DNA from: Trichomonas tenax
Lineage: Eukaryota; Parabasalia; Trichomonadida; Trichomonadidae
Direction of reading: 5' to 3'
Assembly (NCBI GenBank): GCA_023091735.1
Contig: JALKBU010000013.1
Span: 1 to 64,000, forward strand
DNA: 64,000 nucleotides
Under the pieces are notes generated by a model that ran no database searches, had not been told where the DNA came from, and worked only from the letters and a program-made list of their open reading frames with translations. The translations under genes were made by a program, and so were the position numbers. This document shows positions 1 through 10,015 of the stretch, one piece after another. Position 1 is the stretch's first letter, and each line of letters begins with the position of its first letter.

Positions 1-1088
1 TCTGCTGATTCTGCCTTAAGTCTTGCTTCTTCCTCTGCTTTAAGTCTTGCCTCTTCCTCTGCTTTAAGTCTTGCTTCTTCTTCTGCTTTAAGTCTTGCTT
101 CTTCCTCTGCCTTAAGTCTTGCCTCTTCCTCTGCCTTAAGTCTTGCTTCTTCCTCTGCCTTAAGTCTTGCCTCTTCCTCTGCTTTAAGTCTTGCTTCTTC
201 TTCTGCCTTAAGTCTCGCCTCTTCCTCTGCCTTAAGTCTTGCTTCTTCCTCTGCCTTAAGTCTCGCCTCTTCCTCTGCTTTAAGTCTTGCTTCTTCCTCT
301 GCCTTATGTCTTGCTTCTTCCTCTGCCTTAAGTCTCGCCTCTTCCTCTGCTTTAAGTCTTGCTTCTTCTGCTTTAAGTCTTGCTTCTTCCTCTGCCTTAA
401 GTTTCGCCTCTTCCTCTGCCTTAAGTCTTGCTTCTTCCTCTGCCTTAAGTCTTGCTTCTTCCTCTGCCTTAAGTCTCGCCTCTTCCTCTGCTTTAAGTCT
501 TGCTTCTTCCTCTGCCTTAAGTCTTGCTTCTTCCTCTGCCTTAAGTCTCGCCTCTTCCTCTGCTTTAAGTCTCGCCTCTTCCTCTGCTTTAAGTCTTGCT
601 TCTTCCTCTGCCTTAAGTCTTGCTTCTTCCTCTGCTTTAAGTCTTGCTTCTTCTTCTGCTTTAAGTCTTGCCTCTTCCTCTGCTTTAAGTCTTGCCTCTT
701 CCTCTGCTTTAAGTCTTGCCTCTTCCTCTGCCTTAAGTCTTGCTTCTTCCTCTGCCTTAAGTCTTGCCTCTTCCTCTGCCTTAAGTCTTGCCTCTTCCTC
801 TGCTTTAAGTCTTGCTTCTTCCTCTGCCTTAAGTCTTGCCTCTTCCTCTGCCTTAAGTTTCGCCTCTTCCTCTGCCTTAAGTCTTGCTTCTTCTTCTGCC
901 TTAAGTCTTGCTTCTTCCTCTGCCTTAAGTCTTGCTTCTTCCTCTGCCTTAAGTCTTGCTTCTTCCTCTGCCTTAAGTCTTGCTTCTTCCTCTGCCTTAA
1001 GTTTCGCTTCTTCCTCTGCCTTCAATCTTGCTTCTTCCTCTGCCTTAAGTCTTGCTTCTTCTTCTGCCTTAAGTTTTGCTTCTTCATC
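1..1088 (-). repeat. 24-bp in-frame tandem repeat, about 45 copies, encoding EEARLKAE
   Basis: The unit on the coding strand is GAAGAAGCAAGACTTAAGGC plus four more bases. Copies differ mainly at synonymous or conservative positions (CTT AAA or AAG, R or K, GAG or GAA). One unit near 361-385 lacks a codon, so it is 21 bp and remains in frame. The array continues past base 1. Confidence 0.95.
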
Positions 1089-2342
1089 TTGGTTTTTGAG
1101 TATGGATTCTTCATTAGATGCCAATGCCGCAAGCTCGGCATCAGGGGTCTCAATGTCTCTACCTTTATGATGATGTTTCTTCTTCTTTTCTCCACTTTCT
1201 CCATCGTTTGCTTCGTTGTTTTCCTTATGTCGATGCTTCTTCTTTTCACCACATTCAACATCCTCAGATCTATCTTTATGCCTGTGTTTCTTTTTTTCTT
1301 TGGGTTCTGATTCAGGTTGAGTAGATTCCTTATTTTCGCTTTGTACTTCGGCAGCTTGTTCTTGTTTAACTTCGGTGACTGGTTCAGCAGTCTTTTCAGA
1401 TTCGACAACATCCTGCTTTTGCTCTGGTTGAGCTTCTGGCTGTGCTTGCTCTTGCTTGACTTCTGTTTCTTCTGGTTTGACTTCTGTTTCTGCAGATTTC
1501 GATTTATCTTTATGGTATTTCTTCTTCTTTTCTCCTTCTGCAGCTTCTCCTTCTTTGTCTTCATGTCTGTGTTTCTTCTTTTCTTCACCTTCAGGCGTTT
1601 CACTTTTAGATTTATCTTTATGCTTGTGTTTCTTCTTATCCTCGCCTTCGGGCTTTGCCTCAGCCTCAGCATCTTCTCCTTTGTCTTTATCTTTATGTCT
1701 GCGTTTCTTCTTATCATCTTTGTCATCTTTAGATTTCTTTTTCTTTTTCGTAGAAACAAGTTCATCAGCCTTTTCTCCGCCATCTGGATTGATGTTGATA
1801 TCTGTAAGTTCGTCATTTCGTAAAGTATTTGCGATTTCAGGTGTTTCGGCCTTTGATGTGATGAATGAGAAGAAAGTTTCAGGAATTCCTTGTGGAAACT
1901 CAGAATCTGGAATGACACAAAATCGAATATATATTGTTGCCACTCCAAATTCGCACTTTGTCATCGAAGTCTGAACGCCTGAGTCTCTGGGGTCGGCAAG
2001 GTTCGCAGCGTCAAACTTCCAAGTGCAAACATGATGTTCTGGATCCTTTTTCGAGGCGATCGCGAGACAAGAAATTTCAATCATCTTTTTCTGCGGGTCT
2101 TCTCCCTTTTTTGTGAAAATTGTAATGCCAATCTGGAATTCATTGTTAAACTGAACGATGTTGTTCTGATCTGCGAGTTGAAACTTTGTTTCTGAATTAT
2201 ATGCCGCTTTCTTAATTCCTCCTGTTGATTTTTTTCGAGCGACGCGCATAAATATAGGTACATCTACCTTCTTAGTGAACGACACTTTCTCTATTAAGAT
2301 GAAAGCGTGATGAGGTGTAGATTTGTACCCAATATGAAACAT
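1..2342 (-). CDS. NT-C2 domain protein with long E/K/R octapeptide repeat tail (3' end outside window)
   Basis: Reading from the ATG at 2342, about the first 165 residues resemble the N-terminal C2 domain of EEIG1/EHBP1-type proteins: an opening hydrophobic strand, RKKSTG, the segment [14 protein letters not shown], and ATIYIRF near the end of the domain. These C2 domains bind membranes or act as scaffolds in other eukaryotes. A charged linker (about residues 190-415) carries seven spaced KKK(H/R)(R/K)HKD-like motifs. From about residue 418 the frame becomes near-perfect EEARLKAE octads to the window edge. I checked the frame through the linker and into the repeats and saw no stop. The repeats predict a long single alpha-helix or coiled coil. 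The 3' end is not in the window. The domain call is by motif resemblance; function is inferred only as a membrane-associated structural protein. Confidence 0.75.
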   Translation of the reverse strand, partial: MFHIGYKSTPHHAFILIEKVSFTKKVDVPIFMRVARKKSTGGIKKAAYNSETKFQLADQNNIVQFNNEFQIGITIFTKKGEDPQKKMIEISCLAIASKKDPEHHVCTWKFDAANLADPRDSGVQTSMTKCEFGVATIYIRFCVIPDSEFPQGIPETFFSFITSKAETPEIANTLRNDELTDININPDGGEKADELVSTKKKKKSKDDKDDKKKRRHKDKDKGEDAEAEAKPEGEDKKKHKHKDKSKSETPEGEEKKKHRHEDKEGEAAEGEKKKKYHKDKSKSAETEVKPEETEVKQEQAQPEAQPEQKQDVVESEKTAEPVTEVKQEQAAEVQSENKESTQPESEPKEKKKHRHKDRSEDVECGEKKKHRHKENNEANDGESGEKKKKHHHKGRDIETPDAELAALASNEESILKNQDEEAKLKAEEEARLKAEEEARLKAEEEAKLKAEEEARLKAEEEARLKAEEEARLKAEEEARLKAEEEARLKAEEEAKLKAEEEARLKAEEEARLKAEEEARLKAEEEARLKAEEEARLKAEEEARLKAEEEARLKAEEEARLKAEEEARLKAEEEARLKAEEEARLKAEEEARLKAEEEARLKAEEEARLKAEEEARLKAEEEARLKAEEEARLKAEEEARLKAEEEAKLKAEEEARLKAEEARLKAEEEARLKAEEEARHKAEEEARLKAEEEARLKAEEEARLKAEEEARLKAEEEARLKAEEEARLKAEEEARLKAEEEARLKAEEEARLKAEEEARLKAEEEARLKAEEEARLKAESA

Positions 2343-3081
2343 TTAATTTATATTTTTTTTCCTAACGATACTGAATTTTTGACAAAGATTTTTGATTTCG
2401 GACCTTGGGCCAACTAAGGCTTGTTTTCACGAAATTGCCATTTATTCTCATATAGAACCTTCTATACTATATATTCGTTAACAGACTATTGCAATGTTTA
2501 CATTTAATCCTTAGAGAAATAGAGGAAAATGAGGACCCAAAATATAACCTTATTACATTCACAATTTTTATTTTAGCTAATTGTTGGGCATTATATTTTA
2601 TATCATATTGAGCATAGAAAAACATGAAAATTTTGTGCGAACACACAGAAAAAATCTGTCAAGAATATTGTTATTATGGGAATCAGATGTAATTCACATT
2701 GTGGTGGTCTTCTACAGGGACTTCTATAGCGATTGCAATAAGACTCAGAGCAATATTTTTAATCTAAGTCTATCTTCCAGATAATTGTTTACATGTCTTA
2801 ATAGTAATTTTTTTGACATTTACAAATCAGATTTCATAATATTACTCGGCTGAAAAAGCTATTGCTCACCGATTATTATTGGCGACACCATAAAAACAGT
2901 AAAGGATGGAGATCGTCCGTTTATTATCACAGATAGAGAAATCAATTCCGATGTCAATTGGCAATTATCGTTCTTTAATTGAAGTTACGGACTTTTCATC
3001 ATTTCCAAACATAAACAAAATCGGACTGCAATCATTCATTTTATCAATGAAATCGATTATCTGAGTCTTGCTCAAGTTTGA
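2343..3081. other. AT-rich intergenic stretch
   Basis: No gene is supported. It includes the 5' flank of the NT-C2 gene. An ATTTACAAAT motif lies near 2818. The stretch from about 2940 to 3080 may be more decayed BspA-like sequence, but I could not follow a frame through it. Confidence 0.5.
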
Positions 3082-3545
3082 AAAATCGAAGGATTTTCGA
3101 AGGTAACATCAATTGAAATGAATGCTTTCAAAAATTGTAAAAATTTAGGATCATTTCCATCTTTAGATTTAGCTGAATCAATAAGATTGCATACATTTCA
3201 TAATTGCCAAAGCTATCTATCACTTTCTTCTTTTGAAATAGTTAAATCAATCGGAGAATATGCATTTAGTGACTGTTCCAAATTAACTTCCATTCTTTCA
3301 TTGAACAATATCAAATCAGTTGGAGAGTCAGGATTTAATGGATGCTCTGCTTTGACATATGTTTCTTTTTTAACAGTCTAACTTCGATTTCAAACTCAAT
3401 GTTCTATTCATGCACCAATTTGAGATAAAATCAACGTTCGCTGAAGTCACCAAAATTGGAACTTTGGCATTCTCTGACTGTAATAGCTTTGAATCACTTT
3501 CTTCATTTGACAAAGTCGAATTCATTGGCTGCTAAGTATTGATGT
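3082..3545 (+). pseudogene. Truncated BspA-like leucine-rich-repeat fragment
   Basis: The open piece 3118-3381 encodes LRR_5/BspA-type units with the AF..C..L pattern: NAFKNCKNL, YAFSDCSKL and SGFNGCSAL. After the stop at about 3381 the pattern resumes (LAFSDCNSF) and then stops at 3543. In-frame residues before the first ATG (FSKVTSIE) also belong to the repeat and follow a stop at 3079. It has neither a plausible start nor a C-terminal membrane anchor. BspA-like proteins form a large surface family in trichomonads; this is a dead fragment of one, unrelated in frame to its neighbours. Confidence 0.75.
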
Positions 3546-5177
3546 CTTGCAGTCCCCTAAAGGATACGGATCCATTTGACATACACTTGCAGGTCTAAGT
3601 GAAAAGCTTTTCACGGATAACGCGCACTCGGAGTAAATAATATGAATATAACGCTATAGAATTGTAGTAACATCTAATAGCCCATATATACATATATGCT
3701 TAACTAGATATACTATATATATACTGGTGTGATTATACTTTGCTGTGCTGTAGTAGAGATATAGTGTCTTTAATTGTATCATAAAAACAGATCGATGGCC
3801 TTAAGATTTAAAGCACTAGAATATACAAAATGACCATAGAAAGAAAGATTTTACGCTAGATACAGTGTAAAAGAAGAAAAATAGTCTAAATTTCATTCAT
3901 TTTAATGAAAATAATAAAATTATTTTGCGTTTTCTTTTAAATCCAATATTATCTTTTAAAAAACGATTTACCGTGTAACACGCTTGAATAAATCATAAGT
4001 AGAATCACATGATTTCTCGAAAATCAATGAGAAATTTCGAAATGAAAAATAAACCAATATATCTAGGGCATATATCTAAACGAATAATATATATTCCATG
4101 CTAATAGATTGCTTCGTTAACATTGACAAGGTTTTGTATAAATTAATGTAGATTCTTATTACTAGAGCACAATTACTCAATAATATCATGGAGACAATAG
4201 ACAAATCATCTATATATGGAGAATATGAGATTTTCGAATTTTTTCATTTAAATGTTCACGAAAAAACAAAATTAAATTTTGATATGCAATTGTGCCATTA
4301 TCAAACAGCAAGCGATATGAACAGAAACTGTATGGTAGGTGAATTTTGAGCTTTAAAAGATATGTAATTTGAAATGCAATTATTTTTTGTAGAAAAAGAA
4401 TACAGAAGTCATTGTATATAGCCAATGATGTACGTTGTATAGTTCTTTGGGGGTAGCAAACTCTTTGGTCCGGAATGATAAATATGGAGGACTTTGTTAG
4501 CAAAACATTTGTCCAAATATATAAGGTTCATCGAAAATTTTGTGAATAAAAAAGGAAAAATACAGAATATGGGAGTTGAACATAATGTTTCTCTAATAAA
4601 ACATGTTAGAAACATTATCAGCCAGACTATAATACCAAACAGATTGTCTCAGATAATTTTAGTTATTTAATCGCAAGCTTGGACATTTTTTTGACACTCA
4701 TGAAAAAAACACATTCCCCGATTTTATTGGTTCTATGGAACCATCAATATATGTGTAATTTATTTTTCGTAGTTTAATCAAGAATTCGTTTTCCAAACCA
4801 GAGAATTTCTAAAACTAAATCAACTCCATTTGATGTTTATTTGAATTTACATACATAGAAGATCTTATATTTTATATATGGCGAAGATTTTGAAAAAAAA
4901 AAACGTTTTTATTTAAATTGCACTTACTGTTAGCATGTATATGTTTTTAAATTATTATTATTATATCGAATGCACGCAAAGAGACATTGTAACTATATGG
5001 CCTCCACAAAATTTGCCAAATGTCAAAAATTTGTTAGGGCTTAAAAGTACCATTAATAGTATTACCGAAATGCTGCGATCCTAGTTGTACCATTATTTTG
5101 TAAACTAAAATTGAGAAGATACTGTCGAATTCACTTCTGACCGTTCAAATCATATACTGTATCGAGAAAAAAAATAA
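3546..5177. other. AT-rich intergenic region, no supported gene
   Basis: Contains TA-rich runs (for example 3670-3725) and an A11 run near 4890. Short minus-strand frames at 4210-4503 and 4409-4615 look random. The proximal flank of the next gene contains TCACTTC (5131) and TCATATA (5150), both possible initiators. Confidence 0.5.
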
Positions 5178-7877
5178 ATGAATGAAGCGTTTCTATGGTG
5201 GAACAAAGTTGTTAATTTCGAAGACTCTTTAGAGGATCCTCCGAGTATGCCAGAAATGACTGAAATGAACATAATATGGCTCTCTTTGTCACCGATTTTT
5301 CATACTCATTGCATTCCTACATCGGATGAGAATAATTACTGGGAACATGTGCAAAAGTGCCTGATTCGACTGTCTGCGGATGAAAATATACCGAATCCTT
5401 CATCAAATTTCAATGATTTCGTTTTTTCGCTCTTCTCCTATCGAAATTTAATTAAAATTGAAGACATCGATGGTGCAATTCTCTACGCACAGCGGTTGTG
5501 CCCACAAAGCGACGCAACATTTTTCGTTAAAGAGTTTCTTTGCTCTGTTTCGGATCCTTTTTTGGCTGTCGAGGCAATGGATAAAATGAATACACTTCAG
5601 ATGGAGCCTTGGGTCACTTACATCCGTCAAATCGGTGCGATTGAAAGGTTATTCGATTTATTTATTACATTTTTGCAACCAGCGAATAGATCTGTTGAAA
5701 ATGAGTACGAAGGCTTCAGAGTGATGCTCGCAAATCTTATGACGTCATTAATTTGCGAATCGAACAATGAAATGTTCAGAAAAGCACAATACGCTTCAAG
5801 TTTGTACTTAAGATTACTCAACCTCATCATTTATTCGCAGACAGATGCATCCGTTTCATTTGCGAGATGTGCAATTCAAATTAATAATTCATTTTTGAAA
5901 GCTTGTGATCCAGAAGAAAGAGCCAAACGTGTCATTGCTTTACTGAATGTTTCTCCACCAGGAAAGCTTTCACACTTCATGGCCACGAAATACGCAATAT
6001 CACAAGGCGGAGTAACGATTCCGAACTTTGTTCTTGCACAGCAGTTCAGCCACAACATACAGACAAAGACTGATTTGGTTTTGCTTAATTCTATAAATCT
6101 CACGAGCAAAGAAACAAGATTTATTATTTTGAGAGCGATAACTCAAACAATGACTCAAAACAAGCTGTTGATTCGCATGGCAGGTAAGTTTTTAGCAGAG
6201 CTGTTGACGAAAATTGAAGATCAAGACCTTTTGGAATGGGCTCAAAAATATTTTGTTCTTTTGTTTGTTATGTTCAAATTATACGCAAAGAAGATGAAAT
6301 ATATGAGAAGAGTTCTCATTATATGCGATGTCATCTCTCAAGAACAGTTTTTATCAATCTCGTTTGTTAAAAAGATTGTTCTTCCGTGTGCGAATTCTTG
6401 TTATCAGAAAGGAGGCTGCGATTTCCTTGCAGACTATTTCCCTCTTGGAGCTGAGTATCCACAATCGCAAGTTTTCCAGCGAGAATTGCAGCGCTACGAG
6501 TCAGGGCGCATTAAACTCAAATCATTCCCATTCAAAAGTCAATCTAACAATCTCGTTGAAGGAAGAAACAAGAAAGGTGATTCTGATGGTAATGAAATTC
6601 CTCTTGAAAAGCGTGTTTTCATGCACAATGACTTCGCAGATCTTCAAATATCTAAAAGAGCAAAGCCTTATCTTTACAGAAGAACAAGAATATCATCGAT
6701 CGATCAGCAAAACACTATTTTCCAGCTCGAAGATTTCATTGATCAAAACAAAGCAAAAGCCGAGAAAATCAAATCAAAAACTCGTCATAAACGCAGCACT
6801 GTCAACACTCGTCACTTTACTCCAAATGGAGCCGTTTTTGTTGTTGGCCTTCGTTGCTGCCTTCATAACAATGAAGTCCAGCTTTCAAATTTCCAATACA
6901 AGATATTAATGGACTTCATTGATATCGCGAATGAGCTCATTTCAGTTCTTCGCCAACTCCCTGATCTCAATGCTGATATTAGGTATCTGCAGTACGATAT
7001 GCAACACTATGGTCTCGAAGACAACTACTACAAGCAGCTTAAAGAACAAAGGGTGCAATTAAGATCACTTGTTCCGATTTATTCGAAGGAATACATTGCT
7101 CCTAAATACATCGAAGAATTGAGCACCTTTTTGTCAACACAGACAGTTCGATTCGATCAACAACTTCAATATGTTCCACCAAACCAAGCTGATTTTCTTT
7201 TAGTTGAATTTCTTAAGAGATCATCATATAGCGACATCATCGATGCGACTGCTGAAATTATTGAAAGTGGCACAATTGATGGCGCTGTTTCGACGATTTG
7301 GGAGCTGAACAATTCACTAATGGAGATGGTGAAGATATCATTCAACCAGAATGCTATGGTCCTTTACAACTCCATCTTGAGAGCAGTATTCGACAATGCA
7401 TATTTAGTCAACAAGAGACCACACTTGAACAGATATAAGAAAGCAAATATCGAATTCATTGATCGCGCAAAGAAGTTGAGTGAGCAGCCGATTTCATTCC
7501 TCAACATTAAAGATAATATTCAAGGAGCAAAGAGAGTTAATCAACCAATCAGCTCGCTTCTGGTCTCTTCTAAATACTCCCTTGAGCGTATAGAATTTTA
7601 CACAAATCCAATCGATATTATCTATCAGATCCATCTCCAGTCCCAACAGCTACTTTCTTTATCTTCTACAGGAACTCTTTCTCCACCAGATCACCAGATG
7701 CTTATGTTGGCACTCGTTGCAACTTATCCGCCAGCCAATGCTATAAGCATTGCGAAATTCCTCGAAAAATGGGGAGCGATTGTTTCAAACGGATATCTTT
7801 CAAAGTCTATGTCACTGTTCACCAATGCTGTTTCAGGAATCATGAATCTGAAATCAGTTGTTGATGACGACGAATAA
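5178..7877 (+). CDS. Large helical protein, possible C-terminal VPS9 domain
   Basis: The 899-residue frame has no signal peptide or membrane segment. The first 450 residues look all-helical. A basic region around 480-560 (RAKPYLYRRTR, KSKTRHKRS) is followed by more helices. The last 190 residues have the spacing of a VPS9 (Rab5 exchange-factor) domain: a helical YNSILRAVFDNAYL segment, later TNPIDIIYQIH, then SPPDHQMLMLALVATYPP, analogous to the conserved aDDllP segment. VPS9 proteins activate Rab5-type GTPases on endosomes. The assignment is by pattern only, and the catalytic Asp/Tyr positions are not certain. The protein ends in an acidic DDDE tail. If the VPS9 call fails, it is simply a large conserved unknown. 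Confidence 0.6.
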   Translation: MNEAFLWWNKVVNFEDSLEDPPSMPEMTEMNIIWLSLSPIFHTHCIPTSDENNYWEHVQKCLIRLSADENIPNPSSNFNDFVFSLFSYRNLIKIEDIDGAILYAQRLCPQSDATFFVKEFLCSVSDPFLAVEAMDKMNTLQMEPWVTYIRQIGAIERLFDLFITFLQPANRSVENEYEGFRVMLANLMTSLICESNNEMFRKAQYASSLYLRLLNLIIYSQTDASVSFARCAIQINNSFLKACDPEERAKRVIALLNVSPPGKLSHFMATKYAISQGGVTIPNFVLAQQFSHNIQTKTDLVLLNSINLTSKETRFIILRAITQTMTQNKLLIRMAGKFLAELLTKIEDQDLLEWAQKYFVLLFVMFKLYAKKMKYMRRVLIICDVISQEQFLSISFVKKIVLPCANSCYQKGGCDFLADYFPLGAEYPQSQVFQRELQRYESGRIKLKSFPFKSQSNNLVEGRNKKGDSDGNEIPLEKRVFMHNDFADLQISKRAKPYLYRRTRISSIDQQNTIFQLEDFIDQNKAKAEKIKSKTRHKRSTVNTRHFTPNGAVFVVGLRCCLHNNEVQLSNFQYKILMDFIDIANELISVLRQLPDLNADIRYLQYDMQHYGLEDNYYKQLKEQRVQLRSLVPIYSKEYIAPKYIEELSTFLSTQTVRFDQQLQYVPPNQADFLLVEFLKRSSYSDIIDATAEIIESGTIDGAVSTIWELNNSLMEMVKISFNQNAMVLYNSILRAVFDNAYLVNKRPHLNRYKKANIEFIDRAKKLSEQPISFLNIKDNIQGAKRVNQPISSLLVSSKYSLERIEFYTNPIDIIYQIHLQSQQLLSLSSTGTLSPPDHQMLMLALVATYPPANAISIAKFLEKWGAIVSNGYLSKSMSLFTNAVSGIMNLKSVVDDDE

Positions 7878-8637
7878 TTTGTATTTATAACTCTGTATAT
7901 TGAAATTAATATTAAACTTTATGTATTGTATTTTAATTTCACATAACTTTTCTATTTTATTCCAGGTTTCTCTAAGCCTCCTGCAAAAGTAAAATTTCAT
8001 TTCATAAGATTATATTTTTGAATAGTTTACATTAGATGCAAGTCGGGCCTTAAATACTAATTCAGGACACATTTGCTCCACATTTTCTCATATAGCTAAT
8101 GCTCATTCTATGTATTAATAATGTAATTTAATGATGTATTAAAGATCAAACAATATTCTTTGATAAAAAATGGAATGTCTTGTGAAGATATAAAAATGAA
8201 TTTTCTTCCTGAAAACAAATCCCTAACCCTTTGTTTGCTTGTAGTATTATAGAAAATTGCTGGAAAAACAATCTATATATAGGGAGAAAGTATTTAATCA
8301 TTATACAATCATCATTATTAAACCTACAAAAAATCATGTTTTGAGAATCGATTAGACTTTTATTTCCAAACTAGTTTATAAAAATACGATAACAGATGCA
8401 TTTTCATGTCTCTATTGAAGGTGTTTTATATAAATTATTCATTGTATATTGGTCAGAACATACAAAGATTCCATGGAAAATAAAACAGCTGCAATTATAT
8501 CAAATCTCGTGTTTCACACTTGCGTATATAGTATAGAGTGATCACATATTTAAGCACTTTCTATTCATGTGTGGAAAAAAAATAAGAGATATCGATTTTG
8601 AGAACGAAATGAATGAAGTCTTAAAAATTCGTCGTTG
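7878..8637. other. AT-rich intergenic region
   Basis: No frame with coding character is visible. It covers the 3' flank of the previous gene and the upstream region of the thioredoxin-fold gene. Confidence 0.5.
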
Positions 8638-8644
8638 TCACTTT
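8638..8644 (+). promoter_or_regulatory. Initiator element TCACTTT
   Basis: Matches the trichomonad initiator TCA(C/T)(A/T)TT and lies 5 bases before the ATG at 8650. This position supports 8650 as the start rather than any upstream non-ATG codon. Confidence 0.6.
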
Positions 8645-8649
8645 TCAAA

Positions 8650-9777
8650 ATGTTTTATTTTTTGCTTAAATTGTCGCTGCAGACTTGGATCGAATACGAC
8701 GAATCCAAATGGGACAGTTTAGTCGACAATAGCTTCAACAAACCCATTTTTGCGCTCTGTTATTCACCGTGGTGCCCTCATTGCCATGGATTACCCGAAG
8801 GATTCAAAAGTTTCAACGAAGGACTCGGCAACAGATCGGACATTTACATTATGACTATAGATTGCACTTCTACGTCGGGATGTGGAAAATTCCATATTCG
8901 CGGAACACCGACAATTGCGCTAGTAATCGGCAACAATTGGAGGTACTGGCCGCGGTCACCTGAAAGAGGAGGTGAAGGATGGGATAGATGGATAAATCAG
9001 ACACTTAAATCCGATTTTAGACGAATTTACAACGATTCGCAGCTCATTGATGCACAGTTTGAACCGAAAGATGGTGGATCAACATTTTACGTTGAGACTC
9101 CTTCTGAAACGCATCCAATTGTCGAAACATTTCGAAATCATTCTCGTTACTTCAAAATATTCAACGATACGTTCGTTTACAGAGTAAATTCATCGCTAGC
9201 AGAACCAAAAATCTACGCATTTCAGAAGCCAGGTTGTCCAATTGAGTTCAGATTGTCATTACCTAATTTATACGCGTTTTTCAACGAATACAAGTTTGGA
9301 GTTCTGCACCAATATACATACGGAGAGTTTTTAGCAATTCCTTTCAGATTCAAAGTCGGATTATATATAGTTAAAGAATTTTTGAGACCTGTCATGAAAC
9401 ATAATCTACAAATGGCTGCATTCAATGAGTGCAGCAAAGTTGTATATGGGTGGACTTCTTTAAGTGAACATCAAGAATTTAGTAAATACTTAGGAACGAG
9501 TTCGACGCCTGCTTTGACGTTTATTGATCGAAGAACATCACAATATACAACGTGGAAGAAAGCAATTAAACGTGCTCGAAAAGAATTACTTCCGACTTTA
9601 TTAGATGATAAAGCTGTAATAAATGTTAACAAACCAGCAAGCAAAGACGATGTGAAGCGCAGTCACTCATCAGCATTAATATTAGGTGCATTATCAGGAA
9701 TAATTATTTATATTATTGCATTTTGGCCAAGGAAAGTAACCAAGGGTTCAATAGTTGATAGAATATCACGTATATGA
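8650..9777 (+). CDS. Membrane-anchored thioredoxin-fold (PDI-like) protein
   Basis: This 375-residue protein starts with a short hydrophobic segment (MFYFLLKLSL), a likely signal peptide. A thioredoxin domain follows, with WCPHC at residues 41-45 and the cis-proline motif GTPT (Pro 87). Near the C-terminus, about residues 341-358 form one membrane span, followed by a 17-residue basic tail, so the bulk probably faces the ER or secretory lumen. PDI-family proteins catalyse disulfide exchange. CPHC rather than CGHC is typical of oxidising variants such as DsbA, and the consequence here is inferred. The middle section (about 130-330) is not recognised. A frame extension to a TTG at 8635 is unlikely in a eukaryote. 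Confidence 0.8.
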   Translation: MFYFLLKLSLQTWIEYDESKWDSLVDNSFNKPIFALCYSPWCPHCHGLPEGFKSFNEGLGNRSDIYIMTIDCTSTSGCGKFHIRGTPTIALVIGNNWRYWPRSPERGGEGWDRWINQTLKSDFRRIYNDSQLIDAQFEPKDGGSTFYVETPSETHPIVETFRNHSRYFKIFNDTFVYRVNSSLAEPKIYAFQKPGCPIEFRLSLPNLYAFFNEYKFGVLHQYTYGEFLAIPFRFKVGLYIVKEFLRPVMKHNLQMAAFNECSKVVYGWTSLSEHQEFSKYLGTSSTPALTFIDRRTSQYTTWKKAIKRARKELLPTLLDDKAVINVNKPASKDDVKRSHSSALILGALSGIIIYIIAFWPRKVTKGSIVDRISRI

Positions 9778-9993
9778 TTAATTTTTATATGTTTGTATGT
9801 TATATTAAAATATCAATTTTGAAAATTGTCATCAACTTTCACCAACAACACCACATCTTTTCATTGGAAAACTTTGATAAGATGAAAATGAAATAACGAA
9901 AATATAAAAAAAAATATATAATGGAAATTTGGACAATATTTAAAATTTGATTGGAAATATAATGCCTAAGATAATATTTTTAAGTCTAAAAGT

Positions 9994-10000
9994 TCATTTT
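9994..10000 (+). promoter_or_regulatory. Initiator element TCATTTT
   Basis: Lies 15 bases before the ATG at 10016 and downstream of the in-frame ATG at 9962, so a transcript starting here would use 10016. This decides the start of the following gene. Confidence 0.55.
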
Positions 10001-10015
10001 TTATCAAAGTTTTGT

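Noticed and set aside
306..1310. Plus-strand 334-residue Cys/Phe/Leu-rich frame over the 24-bp repeats
   Set aside because: It is the complement of the EEARLKAE array; the minus-strand frame joins a recognisable C2 domain.
1022..1948. Minus-strand 308-residue basic frame
   Set aside because: Out of register with the C2 domain frame, which reads through the same bases without stops.
3670..3725. TA-rich run as replication origin or telomeric repeat
   Set aside because: No repeat unit or origin-like arrangement; ordinary for this base composition.
4210..4615. Overlapping minus-strand small frames
   Set aside because: Unsupported by initiator or motif; AT-rich random frames.
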